DNA of 64,000 nt, from the NCBI GenBank assembly GCA_028829895.1, contig CM054180.1:93122135-93186134 (forward strand), read 5' to 3'. The notes under the pieces were generated by a model. The model was not told where the DNA came from. It saw only the letters and a program-made list of their open reading frames with translations, and did no database searches. The translations under genes were made by a program, and so were the position numbers. Below, piece by piece: positions 37,201 through 52,200 of this stretch. The stretch comes from Sinotaia quadrata (Eukaryota > Mollusca > Gastropoda > Architaenioglossa > Viviparidae). Numbering within the stretch: the stretch's first letter is position 1; each line of letters opens with the position of its first letter.

Positions 37201-40200
37201 CCATCTTTGGAACAAGTCAGTTACACGTCGTATGTACTGTGCGTGCGTCTCTGAACTGGCTTTCGTGGCCTGTTTAAACTTACGTCGGTATGTGTCGGCT
37301 GTGAGTTTGTAACGTTTCAATAATGCGGCCTTGACTGTGTCGTAATTATCTGACTCAGAATCGCTAAGCTTATTGAATTCGTTTTTCGCACTGCCCTGCA
37401 ATAATCCCGATAAATTTATCGCCCAATGTTCCGCTGGAATGCTTGTTGCTCTGGCTAACTTTTCAAACGTTTTTAAATACGCGTCTATTTGATCTTTGTT
37501 CTCATCAAACGGGACCATATTTATCTTTGGAATGATGTTTTCAATTCTACTGTGATTATTTCCATCGCTAGAATGCGAATCACCACTGCTTCTGCGGTCA
37601 CGGTTTGGATTGGTAACTTCTAGTTTCTTTACTTCCCATTCTAACCGTTTTATTTCCGCGTCTGCCGCGATGCGTTTGGCTTCTGTATCCGCTGCGATGC
37701 GTTTTGTTTCAATGTCGGCTAATCTTTCAGCTTCTTGCCTTTTAGCTTCTGCGTCAGCAGCTATGCGTTTAGCTTCGGTTTCGGCTAGTTTTTCAGCTTC
37801 TAACTTCTTCAGTTCGCGATTAGCAATACGTTCTTCTCTTTCTATCTCTTGCCTTTCTTTGTCCGCTCTTTCTACTCTCTCCTTTTCTGCTTTTTCCGCT
37901 TTCTCTAGCTCAGTTTTAACGTAGCTAGTCAGTTCGTCACCCTGGTATCCTATCATGATACCGGTTTCTTTCAGGTCTTCGATAACCTGTTTGCGATCCA
38001 TTTTACTGTCTTAGCGCGCTGGCTACAATAACAATGTATCTCGTGAATTGTGTGTTTTAACCGTCGGCGATAACTCCGCTTATCCCGAAAATAACTTTTA
38101 GGCTACAACCTTACAAAAATTATTTAATTTACTCAGAACACCTTCCGAAATAAATTGCGCGTTAACTCTTACACGTTTCACCTGCTTGTCACAGTGTCCG
38201 CTGTTCCAAGACTTTCGTAATGTCACGGCTCCTACCATACAACATTACACATTATATCTAGCACCCTAAATATAATAGTCCGAAGTCTGTTACTACCGAT
38301 AACTCTCCTAGCTGGCGGTATAACCTTCGACTCCTCACAATGAAGTACTCAGTAACACAATACTAAATAAATCATTCAATAGCTAACATGACATATTTAA
38401 CTACGCTTAAATATATCAACATTAACTAACATGCACGCTACTCTGCAAAAGAATACATGCACATGTCACAACAAAAGCAAAGAAAATCAGTGATACAAAA
38501 ATCAAAAGAACAATTGGCAATTCTGTTCGTTCGTTCGTTTCTAGGTTATGATGCGCCCTATGTATAAAAATGTTACAATTTACAATTTAATACATATCAA
38601 TCCCGCGACGACCCACACTTGTTACGTTTCCAGTATTTATTTAAAGACCCTGCTTAGAATAATTAAAAGACTTTAAATATAATTAATTCTTCCTCTCATA
38701 TTCTACGCAGACTGGTTGCTCAATTTATTATCTGACTAATTAAAAGTGCGTCTTGTAGTTCAGACGACAAATTTACAGACTAATAAACTGCGAACTTTTA
38801 GCTAGATTTGAAAACAGTTAAATCCCTCTAAATTAATATGCACTCGTCATCAATCTTTCTGCTCATCCGCCCCCATTCAAATCTAAGAATTAATCTAATT
38901 GGTCTATTGTGCATAGAAATCAACTACTAAGAGGTATTAACAAAGAAAATAAGATTTAATAAAGTTTAACAAATTAACAATAAATCGAATGCAACGCGAA
39001 TAGTCTTCACTCTGTCTTTACGCGCCTATGCCTGATTTTTGTCAATCTAAATTGCCAGAAAAGTGTTCCTTTGAGATCTGTACACTTGATCTTGCACTTA
39101 GCTCTATTCTTGTATCCTTGGTCTCAACACTCAATCATGCCGGTTCGTTCCCTCAGTCCCCCTTTAACGACACACGTGGTGCATAAGGAATGATGTCCCT
39201 TTGTTAGTGGCTAGGAACTGGAATTTTTGCAGCATGGCCCTCAGAGTGGATTTCGACACGCTTACACCAATAAGCTAATGCAGGTGAGGCATGGGTGAAC
39301 ATGAACCATGAGCCGACCTGTGGATGCAACGTGTTTGGATATAATTCTCAACCTAACAGGTCCTACTTAGGCATGGCTCAATTAAATGCGCTGAACAAAG
39401 AGTTTCGACTTCGCGTCGCTTACAATTAGATTTAGGAAAAATATAATCGTCTCACATGTGTTCCATTTAACAGTCATGACGTATGAAGCAATAAAATAGA
39501 TACAACGTTAAATTAATGTTCATACAAGGGGTAATTCAAGCCGACAGAGCGCTTCACAATTTACAATTTAAATTACACGCAATAATTGAATTACATGAAG
39601 AATTCATATCGAGCGCAGCATTCTGGCTCTTAGTGAATTAAAACAATATAAATTAAAGTACAGAAATGGAAAAATGGTTACAATAAATTTATATTCCGTA
39701 ACATATAGGTTTTCAGCTATTTCTCTGAACCATGCTCAAGTGTATATGGAAATCATATAATACATAGCACAAATACATACTTAAACAATACATAGGCAAA
39801 TACTATTAAATAAAATGATACCTTTGAGAGAAGTCGAAGGGTACCTTGATTCTCTATGGCGCCGGCTGCCTCTCACGACCCGAGTAAGCTGATGGAATTA
39901 GCTAAAATGTGCTCGAAGTGAGGGAGCGGAAGCGTGTGGGTACATATATAGAAAGGTATATTGCGTATCACGTGACTGTTAGCAAAGCATGTGGTTGGTT
40001 CGAGAACTGGACAATGGTCCTAGAGTTACATAACATCTTGACCTGTTCTAGAAGCACCTAGAAAAAGGAAGCTTGGAACAAAGGGCCAAGGGTTTCAAAT
40101 ATTCGAATTTGAAGTAAACAAGGCAAGTGGGTCACGAAGTCGGACAATTTTATCAGACTGTGACACACAGGATGGTAACTTAATGCTGGATAGGGGCTTT

Positions 40201-43200
40201 GTATAACACAGGATGGCAACTTGACACTGGATAGGGGCTGTGTATAATACAGGATGGCAACTTATGATGCTTGATATGGGCTGTGCATACACAGGACAGC
40301 AACATGACACTGGATAGGGGCTGTGTGTAATAAAAGGATGGCAACTTAGACACTGGATAAGTGCTCTGATTACTACTGGATTGCACATTGATGCTGGATA
40401 GAGGCTGAGAGTATACACAGGAATGGCAACACAAGACACTGGATAGGGGCTGAGTGTATACACAGGAATGGCAACACATGACACTGAATAGGGGCTGTGA
40501 GTATGTACACAGGAATGGCAGCACAAGACACTGGATAGAGGCTGTGAGTGTATATACAGGATGGCAACTTATGACACTAGATAGGGGCTGAGTGTATAAA
40601 TATAATGGCAATTTAATTTTGCTGGACAAGGACTGTACTGTATATACAGGATGGCAACTTATGACACTGGATAAGGGACAGTATGTACATAGGTGGTGAC
40701 TTAATGACATTCTAAGGGGCTGCATATACACAGGATGGCATATTAACACTATATAGGGGCTGTGTATACACAGGATTACAACATGACACTTGATAGGGGC
40801 TGTATATATACAGGATGGCAACATGAAACCGGATAGGAGCTCTGCATACACAGGATGACAACTTGACACTGGATAGGGGCTGTGTATACAGAGTATGGCA
40901 ACTTGACACAAATTAGGGGCTGTGTATACAACAGATAGCAACATGACACTGGGTAGGGGCCGAATATATACACAGGGGGGGATGGCCCCTAGAGAACCCT
41001 GATAAGCCCTAAATGTCATTTTTAAAATTGTCTTGGATGTAATATTTACTTTTTACTGACTCAGTTTAGTTTTCTTTCAGTCAGAAATATTTAAACTTGG
41101 ATGAAGCATCAACATGAATGCCAGAAACATTTTGAAGAAAATGAGAAAAACATAATGGCCATCAAAAAAAGCAGATAGATTAGGATGTGTGAGAATTGAA
41201 ATATTTCCATCATGCAAAGCAGAGAGGTCATTTAGAGTACAATTTCAGTGCTTTAATATGGGTGATAAGCCAACTGAAACTTACTGAAAATTTATGGTGA
41301 TTTACATGAGGTGTTGAAAGGGCAAAACAATATTTTCTAGGACTTTTAACACAATGATAGGGCAATAGGTTTTCTGGTGAAAGCTGGTTTTTCAAAGTCA
41401 TTCTGGTAAAAGGCTAGTTTTTTCAAGCCATTTTGGTGAAAAGCTCATTTTTCAAGTCATTCTGGTGAAAGGCTAGTTTTTCAAGTCATTTTGGTGAAAA
41501 GCTCATTTTTCAAGTAATTCTGGTGAAAGGTTAGTTTTCCATGTCATTCTGGTGAAAAGCTCATTTTTCAAGTAATTCTGGTGAAAGGCTAGTTTTTCAA
41601 GTCATTTTGGTGAAAAGCTCATTTTTCAAGTAATTCTGGTGAAAGGTTAGCTTTTCATGTCATTCTGGTGAAAGGTTAGTTTTTCATGTCGTTCTGGTGA
41701 AAGACTAGTTTTGCTAGTCATTTTGGTGAAAGGCTAGTTTTTCAGAAACTTTACAAAGCTATTTAAAAAAGCAATGAGAAAATGCCAATAGAAAAAGAAT
41801 ATTTATGATGCATATCAGAGCTAGCAGTATAGCTTCACTGTCAGATGTTTATTGAATCTCTATATTATCACAGCCACGTGTAGAAGGATCCAGTCAAGTT
41901 GACCTCTAATAGCATTCACCTAGAATGATTGAAAACTGTCAATTCTTGTTATTTTATGAGTATTGAGTTGTGAGTATTTTATAGCATTATTTTATAACAT
42001 AGAAATGCTAGTGCTTTATACTACTAATTTACAATGGAGAGTTGTCAAACACCAGACATTCATACATCTCTTCAATTATAATTATTATTTAAGTTTTGCT
42101 CTCTCATATTTTGATCCCCCATTCAATTTATATCAGAGCATTTAGGTTTGTTTTCATTTTGCCCTTCATGTCAAATATAACTTTTGCTCTGCTCTTTGTT
42201 CATATCAATTTATATCAGAGCATTTAGGTTTGTTATCATTTTGCCCTTCATGTCAAATATAACTTCTGCTGTTTGTTCATATTTTACAAGGAGAGTGCCT
42301 AATTCCAGAAAGAATTTTAAAATCCCAGTCAATACAAGCAAGTTTAACACACTATGGTAAGTCATGCTTTTGAATTTGGTTCTCAAGCTAGTTGACAAAT
42401 TACACAAGAATTCTCATAAACTAAAATCAATATAAAATTTTATTTTTCTTTAAAGGTTTGTCTAAAGAAATTTGGAATATATCTCCTTGAACTTATTTTT
42501 AACTGTAGTCACTTATATGTTAACTTATGAAGGTCAACAGTACCTTGCAAAGTCAAAATTAAATTTATTCATAGAACAGAGAAAACTGCTGAATGGTAAT
42601 GATTTAACATTCACTGTAATGTGATTTACAAAGAAATATGTTCCATGTGAAGTACAAATAGAAACCTATAATGATTGGATTTTAATGAAATCCAATAGAT
42701 CAAAAACTAAAATTAAAATATTTGCAGCAATTGATCCCATTAAACAACAGATTTCTTTCTAGTATAGCATATTTGTTATTGTATTTATAGCAAGTATTCT
42801 TTTTTTGGCTTATACCTTATAAAGAAAAATAATAGCAAAAAGCATACCAACTGGTGAAAGACCTGACCAGTGTAAAACAAGGATGTTTCTCCATCATTCA
42901 AAATAGTGAAGGGAAATGTCTTACAGAAGACCAAGACCAAGAGATGGACAGAATACTGCTCAGACCTATACAAGTTACAACCAAACAAAGACCTACATAG
43001 GACCCGGACATATTCAACACCCTGCCAGTGACCAACACTGACAACTACCCCATCCTCCAAGAAGAAGTAGGGACTGCAGTGAAATCATTGAAAAAATTGG
43101 AAGGCAGCAGAAATAGACAACATCCTGCAGAACTAGTCCAAGAGGGGGGAGAAGCTATGATAAGCGCCCTCCTAACAATCTGCAATAAGATCTGGCAGAC

Positions 43201-46200
43201 AGGAGAATGGCCAACACCATGGACTCAGTCACTCATAATAACTCTCCTGAAAAAAGGCAATGTGCAGCAATGTCAGAAATATCATATGATCAGTCTTGTA
43301 TGCCACCCAAGCAAAGTCATGCTAAAAATAATATTAAACAGACTGAAGCTGCAGGCAAGGAAATCATAGCTGAAGAACAGGCAGGCTTCAGACCAAAGCA
43401 AAGCACAACTGATTTTTAACCTGAGATTACTATGTAAGAAGTACCTCCAGCACCAACAAGACCTCTATATCATTGTAGATTTTAAGAAGGCATTAGACAG
43501 GGTGTGGCATGCAGCCCTTTGGTCCACAATGAAGCTGTACAACATCAATGCCAACCTGATCAAAGTCATTGAAAGCCTTTACCTCAAGGCCACCAGTGCA
43601 GTCTGCTTCAAAGACTAAATAGGAGATTGGTTCAGGACAACAGTGGGAGTCAGACAAGACTGCTTACTTTCACCTATTCTCTTCAGCATCTTCCTTGAAA
43701 GAATCTTGACAGGTGTTCTGGAAGACCATGAAGGAACTATCAGTATTGGAGGAAGAACAATAACGAACTTATGCTGTGCTAATGACATTGATGGCCTTGC
43801 AGGAAATGAGGAAGACCTGCTTATTTGGTAAAATTGGACAGGACAGCTACTGCTTTTGGTATGAAAATCAGTGCAGAGATGACCAAATTGATGACCAACG
43901 ACCACCAGTGGCATTGGCAATGACATCATGATTGGTGATCAGAAACTGAAAACAGTTAATATATTCAAGTACTTAGGAGCCATCGTGACAGACAAGAGAT
44001 CAAAACAAGAAGTACTGTCCAGGATTGTGCTGACAATAACAGCAATGGCAAGACTGAAGACAGTTTGGAAAGACAGAAACACTTTAGTCAGCTCAAAGAT
44101 CATATTGATGCACTTCTTGGTTGCATCTGTGTTCTTATATGCCTTAAGGTCATGCACCCTCACAGTGGATCTCGAAAGGAGGATACAATCTACTGAAATG
44201 AGATGCTTTTGAGGGTTACTTGGCATTTTGTATAGAGATCTTGTCACGAATGAGGAAATGGAAAACAGAATTAGACAAGCCATTGGGCCTTATGAAGAGC
44301 TAGCTTTTGGCCATTGTGAAAAAAAAACACAGAATGAAATGGTATGGGCATGTCACATGATCAACAGGGCTTGACAAGACAATCATGCAAAGTACTGTGC
44401 AAGGAGGGTGAAGGAGACGAAGACAGAGGAAAAGATGGGAGGATAATATCTCAGAGTGGACAGGACTGAAGCTGAGCGATATAGTAAGATTATCAGAGAA
44501 CAGAATGGAATGGAGGAAGCTGGTTGTCAGGTTATCAGTGGTGCCCTCAACGGTCGGCAAGACTAAGGGAGGGAGGGATGGCAAGCATCAGTATCTATGC
44601 ATAAATAATGTTGACCTTTTCACACTCAAATTCGATAAGTGCTGTTGATCTTTCACATCATAGTCTCATAAGATTTGATGAATCACAGTTGAATAATTGT
44701 TGTTGACCTTTTATATTATTATATTTTAAGTGTAATAAATCTTTCATATAACAGTCATGTAAATGTTTGGACCTTTCAGACTATGATCTCATATGTATTG
44801 TTGACCTTTCAGACTATGATCTCATATGTATTGTTGACCTTTCAGACTATGATGTCATATGTATTGTTGACCTTTCAGATCACAGTTTTATTAATACTTT
44901 TGACTTTTCAGAATACATAATAAATTTTGCTGATCTTGCAGATCACATAAAGTTGATTTCTCATAAGGTTGATGTCTTTCACATCACAATCTTATAAGTA
45001 TTGCTGACCTTTTAGATCACAATTTCCTAAGTATTTTGACTTTTCAAATCACAATCTCATACAGATTGTTGATCTTTCAGATCATAGTATCATAGGATGT
45101 CGAAAGGATCTCATATCCATTACTGAAAACTTCAATTTAGAACAGGTAAGAAATTTATCATGTGTATAGTTATTTATAAGTCAGTCTTTCAGTTTACCAA
45201 CATTATATATCTTTAAAGCAATCATACTGTCCAGTACAAAACAATAATTTCATAATAATGTAATTTAAGTGTAATATATATAAATGTCTCAACACTGGGT
45301 AACCTGATGAAGTATTTGTTTTTCACAATTCCTGTTCATAGCTATTTCATCTACAAGTCTTGACTCAAAGATGTCTAGACAGTGGGTTGCCATACATTGA
45401 CTTCAATTTGACCTTAGAAACCATTTATTTCCTAGTTTACTGAAACTTGAATAATTGTCTGGATTATGGACAAATAGATTGCTTCATGACATAAACTGAG
45501 ACACTTTATTATCAGTGTAATAAATCTTGACCAAGCTTCACATATTTCATTATAACTTAAAGTACTTCATCATCCTTTGTGTAGACATTTTATTATCAGT
45601 AAATACTTTATTATCAGTTTATCACTTATCAGTTTATTATCACTTCATTATCATTTCAATAGACATTTTATTATCAGCTCAGAAGACACTTTATCATCAG
45701 TTCAGAGATGCTTTATCATCAGTTCAGTTGATACTTTATTATCAGTTCAGTTGACACTTTATTTTCATTTCAGTAGATCTTGGCTCAGTATTGTATTTCA
45801 TTATAACTTAAAGTCTTTTTTAAATCTTTATCTAATTCATTGGAATTGACTAATCTTATACAGATCAAATTAGACATTTTCTTCTTCACTAGAACATATC
45901 TGTCTTTTATGATTAATTAAATCACATACATGGGTGAAAGTTTCCTTTGAATTAATAAAAATTCTCTTAATTCAAAATTTTCACCATAAAATGGAAAATT
46001 TTAAAGATTTTTTTTAAGACTATGCAGAGGGCTGGAAATTTGTTATATGTTAATTTGTTATATGTTAATATATGTGTGTGTGATTCTGCCTGGAAAAACC
46101 TGGCTAAAGTAAAGTAATTTATTAATGTTCATAATCTCATGTTTATTTTTTGTAATTTTAATTTATATAAGATAGTTTTTCACTATACATTTTTAAGTAT

Positions 46201-49200
46201 ATACCCCCTGGACATTCAAAGGGGATTTACGACTACAAATGGCTGTAGCGCAAAATTAATTTTAGTATCTTTAGCCAGGTTTTGCCTTTGCAGCATCGTG
46301 TGTGTGTGTGTGTGTGATTCTGCCAGTGACTTGGAAAATGGCAAAAGTTCTAGGACCTACACATTGGAAATACACATCTTTGTGCACTGAAGAAAGCAAA
46401 ATGCAAATGTCCTGCAGATTTCAAACTGGTAAAAGTCAAGCCACTACATTGCATTAATTCAGCTAATAAAATCAAGTTATTTTATTGCTTCATTTCAAAG
46501 TGATAAAAATCAAATAGATTTATTGCTTTATTTCAAATTGATAACAGTCATATAGTTCAGGGAGGAAGCTCGGCATTGAAAGCAAATCGAGAATTTTCTC
46601 AAACACGCGATTTTCCAAATTTCATTCCCGGTCACAGAAGCAAAGTTTTTCTGGAATAACAGCGATTTCCTTTCTGTTCTAGACCTAACGGATTAGGAAA
46701 ACACACTTTCAACCCAGGAACAGAACAAAAGTGAAAATTTGTTACATAGTATAATCTATTTCCTAGTTCACTGGAATAATTTATTTTATTTCCTAGTTCA
46801 CTGGAATAAGCAAACCTTTTTATAGCCTAAAATAAATTTACTAGTTCACTGGAATTTAGTTAACCACATAGTTTATTCACAGTGACAAAAATAATCTACC
46901 TTTTTCATAGCTCAATAGAACATGTTTAATCATAAATATTCTCACTATGACATAAAATAATCCACTTTGTATCCTACGTCATTGGTATTGACTGACCATA
47001 TATCTCAAAATTATATAATTTTAATTTTTATGTTTACATGACTTATTTTATCCCAAAATAATCTGCTTTATTTATCTCTACTTTATTTAATTATTTCTAA
47101 GTTCACTGGAAAGTGGCTGACTATGTACAGAACCTTATATGATCTAAATGAGGTGAATGAGTTTTCAAAAACAACAGAAGTTCTCTACACACCTGATGGT
47201 CGACTTCTTCTTTTAATGCGCTACTACAACAGGTGAGAGCATTACTTTCTATATCATATGAGTGGAGATTATATTTAAAATCATTATATTAGACTAATTA
47301 CAGTATTAAAGAAAATTTTACTTGATGTAATATGCTTTATAATTAAAGACTTAAAGCTGGATTCATGACCTGAAAACTGTTATCTTGTAGCACTGTCTGG
47401 AAAAAGTGTCCTCCAGCTGAGATGTTGGAATTATTTGAAGACAATGGACCAGGAGATTACAATTTCTCCTATCATTCACACACAGGTTGGTTCAGATTTT
47501 TTTGTTTCTTTGCTTAGAGCTCACATTTCTTTGTTCTATTGCTCACATTGTGTGTCATTGTTCACATTTGTTTGTTCTATTGCTCACATTGTGTGTCATT
47601 GCTCACATTTGTTTGTTCTATTGCTCACATTGTGTGTCATTGCTCACATTTGTTTGTTCTATTGCTTACATTTTTTTGTTCTATTGCTTACATTTTTTTG
47701 TTCTATTGCTCACATTTTGTGTTATTGCTCACATTTGTTTGTTCCATTACTCACATTTGTTTGTTCTATTGCTCACATTTTGTGTCATTGCTCACATTTG
47801 TTTGTTCCATTGCTTACATTTGTTTGTTCTATTGCTCACATTTTGTGTCATTGCTCACATTTTGTGTCATTGCTCACATTTGATTGTTCTATTGCTCACA
47901 TTTTGTGTCATTGCTCATATTTGTTTGTGTCATTGCTGAGAATTCGTATTGGTTCATTTCATTGCTCCTTGTTCCTATTTGTTTTTGTTTGTTCCATTGC
48001 TCATATTTGCAATATAATATAAAACATTTTTTAAGTATGCCTGTGACTAATAAATACTACACTAAATAATACATTTTTTAAATATGCCTATGACTAAATA
48101 CTACACTAAATAATACATTTTTTAAATATGCCTATGACTAAATACTACACTAAATAATACATTTTTTAAAATATGCCTGTGCCTAAATACTACACTAAAT
48201 AATGCATTTTTTAAATATGCCTGTGACTGAATACTACACTAAATAATGCATTTTTTAAATATGCCTGTGACTGAATACTACACTAAATAATGCATTTTTT
48301 AAATATGCCTGTGACTGAATACTACACTAAATAATACATTTTTTAAATATGCCTGTGCCTAAATACTACACTAAATAATACATTTGGTGAGTTCTAAGTT
48401 AATCTTGAAATTTTCTTTCATCTCATTGAAATATTTTCATTGAAAAGGAATTAGTTTGTCATAATTACTTGTATGCTAATATTGAAGCATGATATTTCTC
48501 TTGGCATTTTCATTCTACATGCATTATATTGAAAGGGAAATAACCATCATAATTTATTATATGTTTATCTTAAGCATGACATTTATCTTTCTATTATCCT
48601 TCATTGGTGGGAATATAGTTGTCATTGTTCATGTTTATCTTTAAATGTGACATTTCTCTTGGCATTTTCATTCAAAGTGCAATTTGTGGTTAGGGAAATA
48701 GCTGTCATAATTCTTTGCATATTTATCTTAAGTATGACATTTCATTTGGCAGGAGCATTTAAAGTGCTGTACATTGATGGAGAAGTGGCTATAACATATT
48801 GGTGTCATCACTTTGGCATAGATGGAGTCTGCCCTTCTAGTTCTCTGGTAGTGGAAATTCTCACTCGCAAACCAGACACTAAGATTTCAGAGAGCAAATT
48901 GCATATTCTCAGACAGCATATTATGAATGCTTGTGTTAATCTGAAGGACTTACAGCCAACATCACAAGGTAACAAGTCTTTGACTTACAGCTGACTTCAC
49001 AAGATAATTAGTCTTTGACTGACAGCCAACTTCGAGGTAATTAGTCTTTGACTTACAGCTAACATCACAAAGTAACAAGTCTTTGACTGACAGCCAGCAT
49101 CACAAAGTGGCAAGCAATTATTACACAGTAATTTATGACTTTGACTTACTGTCTATAGTTTTAGCAATTTAAGTAACATATAGTCTTTGACTGGCACCTT

Positions 49201-52200
49201 ATTACAAAGTAAAAAAATTTTATAACAAAAGAATCTTCTGCTTAAAGCCTATAGCTCAAGTTAATATCTAGAGGTAAATATTTTGCATCCTGTTAATCTT
49301 TGTGATCATATTGATTGTTATAAAATCTTTCTTAATAAACTGCTACATCAGAGTTAAATTTTGCAAGAAATAAATAATAATCACTAATTGCTTTGAACTA
49401 AGTCACTTGTCACTATTTTTTATGCAATAATGAACAGACTAATTGTTGTAGAATTCATTGTACAAGTAGGTATGGATTCAGCGATTATAAAAGTGTAATG
49501 GATTTTGATTTAGTGATTGTAATAGTGTTATAGATTTTTTTTAGTGATTACAATAGAGTAATGGATTTTGACTTTGTTTTCTAATAACTCAACTATTTTC
49601 AGTAGTGATGAATAACTGTATGGATTTTACATCATGCAGAATCTGTAGAGTGACTGACACATATTGATAATTTTACATCATGCAGAATCTGTAGAGTGAC
49701 TAACACATATTGATAATTTTACATCATGCAGAATCTGTAGAGTGACTAACACATGTAGTGAACGGAGTTCCAGAGTGGTAGAACCCGGGTCACAAACATA
49801 GAGACAATACTGACGCAAGACGATGATGGGCGGCAGTCATGACAACAGATTTGACAACGCCTGGTAGTTGTTACATAGTCTTTATTTGTATGTAGATAGA
49901 CACCCTCAGAGACTCTCACTCAAATGTAGTAGTACCGCTAACAGTGACTCTCATCTAACAGTGACTAGACACTCACTCAAACCACACACGCTCTTTATAT
50001 TCTATGGGAGCGGCCTTCCCTGAAGCCCAGGGTTCCAGAAAATGGAAATCTAGTGTGGAAAGGCTTCTAAAAATAACTTTTGTGTTTCTTTACTTGCTTT
50101 CGACTATCAATTATAGCTATATGCCTAAAATGTACATAATAATTTAAATATACAGTGAAACTACTATAATTATACTTTAATATACAAATCTTTTCATATA
50201 TATAATCTGAAGAATTAAACCTTTAATAAAATAAAATCTGTGTTGGCGGGCTTCAGGAAAAGCATTCACACCCACATAAATTGCAAAATACACAAATACA
50301 ATAACATTATTCATCACATAAAAATACATCAATTAAAAATATAAACTATCTACTTTCTAAATATATAAATATGAACTTCAATTACTAACTACCTAAAACA
50401 GTATATAACAATAAAAGCACGCACTCTGACACAGCTAGCGCCAATATAGCGCGCGCTTTGAAACAAAGGGAGTGGTCGTGACCCATTTTACACAGACAGC
50501 CGTGATCCTAAAAGAAAAGGAAGTGTGGGGATGCGGCTGTACACATACACACACGATGCTGACACACAAAAGTACCAAAACTAACAGGGGCTACACACAT
50601 TTTGATAATGTTACATCATGCAGGATGTGTAGAGTGACTAACACATATTGATAAAGGGAAACATAATAATGTAGTTACTCTACTTTTCATGTTAAGACAT
50701 TTAGCCTTGCCAGTTTGCTTTTATTTATTGCAGAATGATTTGTTGTATTTATAACTTTTATATTACTGTCATAAATACTCAGAATTTTTTGAAGTTACCA
50801 CAAATCTAGTTTACAACATGATATAATTTCTGTTGCATAACAACAAAATTTACATATTATGTAAGCTTACAACTTTTGCCTAAATGTTCTTATTTCAGTA
50901 AATGTATATTAGCATTATGTACAGATCACATATCCAGAATGCTTAATCATGTTACATTTCATATGTATGGGCTTGGGGTGTTGTTTTTGTTTTCTAGAAG
51001 ACAAGTGCAGCATATCAGAAAAAATTGTTTCTCTCACACAAGAAGGTGACATCACATCGGGTAAGGATGTTTTCACCTAATGATAGAACTTAGATTCTTA
51101 ACACCTCAGAAATAATAATGCATGCCATAACAACCTGTCAGTACTTAGTAAGCTAGAGATTGGGAAGACAATGAGAAAAAAGTTCTCTCTATTCTTCCCT
51201 GTTTAAATCGAGCTCCCACAATGCTTTGCAACTTATTTTCTACCTTGTTTTTTCATGATGATATGGTTTTTAATACATGGCATATGTTCTACTTCATCAA
51301 ACACTTATGCTTTACTTCATAATGGCGACAACATTTTTCATGAGGGTGATAATGAATCAGTACAGATATATACAAAGGTGATAATGAATCAGTACAGATA
51401 TATACAAGGGTGATAATGAATCAGTACAGATATATACAAGGGTGATAATGAATCAGTACAGATATATACAAGGGTGATAATGAATTAGTACAGATATATA
51501 CAATGGTGATAATGAATCAGTACAGATATATAGTCATGAATATGTTCAAAGCATTTGTATGACCTAGATAATGAATGTAACATCTATTTTTGGGATTTTC
51601 ATCATTGGTCTTTGCTGTTATCTTCATATTTTGATTACAATTCTTAATCACATTTTAAAATTGTTGACCAAGGAATGAGTGGAGCATGAAGGTGAGGGAC
51701 AAAATGTATTTTCTATTTACTCTTCTTTATGCCAGCATAGTCAATGCCAGTAGAATTCTAAATTTATCTAATCTTATCCCTATTTCCAAGAGGGATATTT
51801 TTACTCATTTATCTAAATAAATTAACTTCTCTGACTCATACAATATCAACCTTATCCCAGTCTTCTGAATAAAGATGTCTTCCAGTAATTACAGTGACTA
51901 CTTAACTGGATATGTCTATGCTTCACAAGAAACTCGACATTTATTTCTTCACACTGTTTTACTCTAGTTCATAGGCGTCACATTTATTTCTTCACACTGT
52001 TTTACTCTAGTTCATAGGCGTCACATTTATTTCTTCACTTTTTTACTCTAGTTCATAGGCGTCACATTTATTTCTTCACACTGTTTTACTCTAGTTCATA
52101 GGCGTCACATTTATTTCTTCACACTGTTTTACTCTAGTTCATAGGCATCACATTTATTTCTTCACACTGTTTTACTCTAGTTCATAGGCGTCACATTTAT

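Larger units (their letters stand above)
31831..40165 (-). mobile_element. Gmr1-like LTR retrotransposon, apparently intact
   Basis: Two LTRs of 1546 bases each (31831-33376 and 38620-40165) look identical by eye and flank a 5243-base internal region. CACAG is duplicated at 31826-31830 and 40166-40170. Read on the minus strand, the LTR begins TGTCACAG and ends CGTAACA. A primer-binding site, a polypurine tract and one 1466-codon gag-pol frame are present. The pol order is protease, integrase, reverse transcriptase, RNase H. LTR identity and the open frame suggest a recent insertion. It lies antisense in the host intron between exons L2d and L2e. Confidence 0.95.

Noticed and set aside
36257..37924. 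Several plus-strand ORFs of 60-132 codons
   Set aside because: Antisense shadows of the minus-strand Gag-Pol frame.
40180..41019. Minus-strand ORFs up to 279 codons
   Set aside because: Produced by a repeat of about 42 bases, a multiple of three, free of stops in that frame; low-complexity repeating peptide without domain.
47435..48022. Three overlapping plus-strand ORFs of 114-195 codons
   Set aside because: They read through the tttgttctattgctcacat minisatellite in all frames. Only the exon L3c end (47485) at the left is coding.
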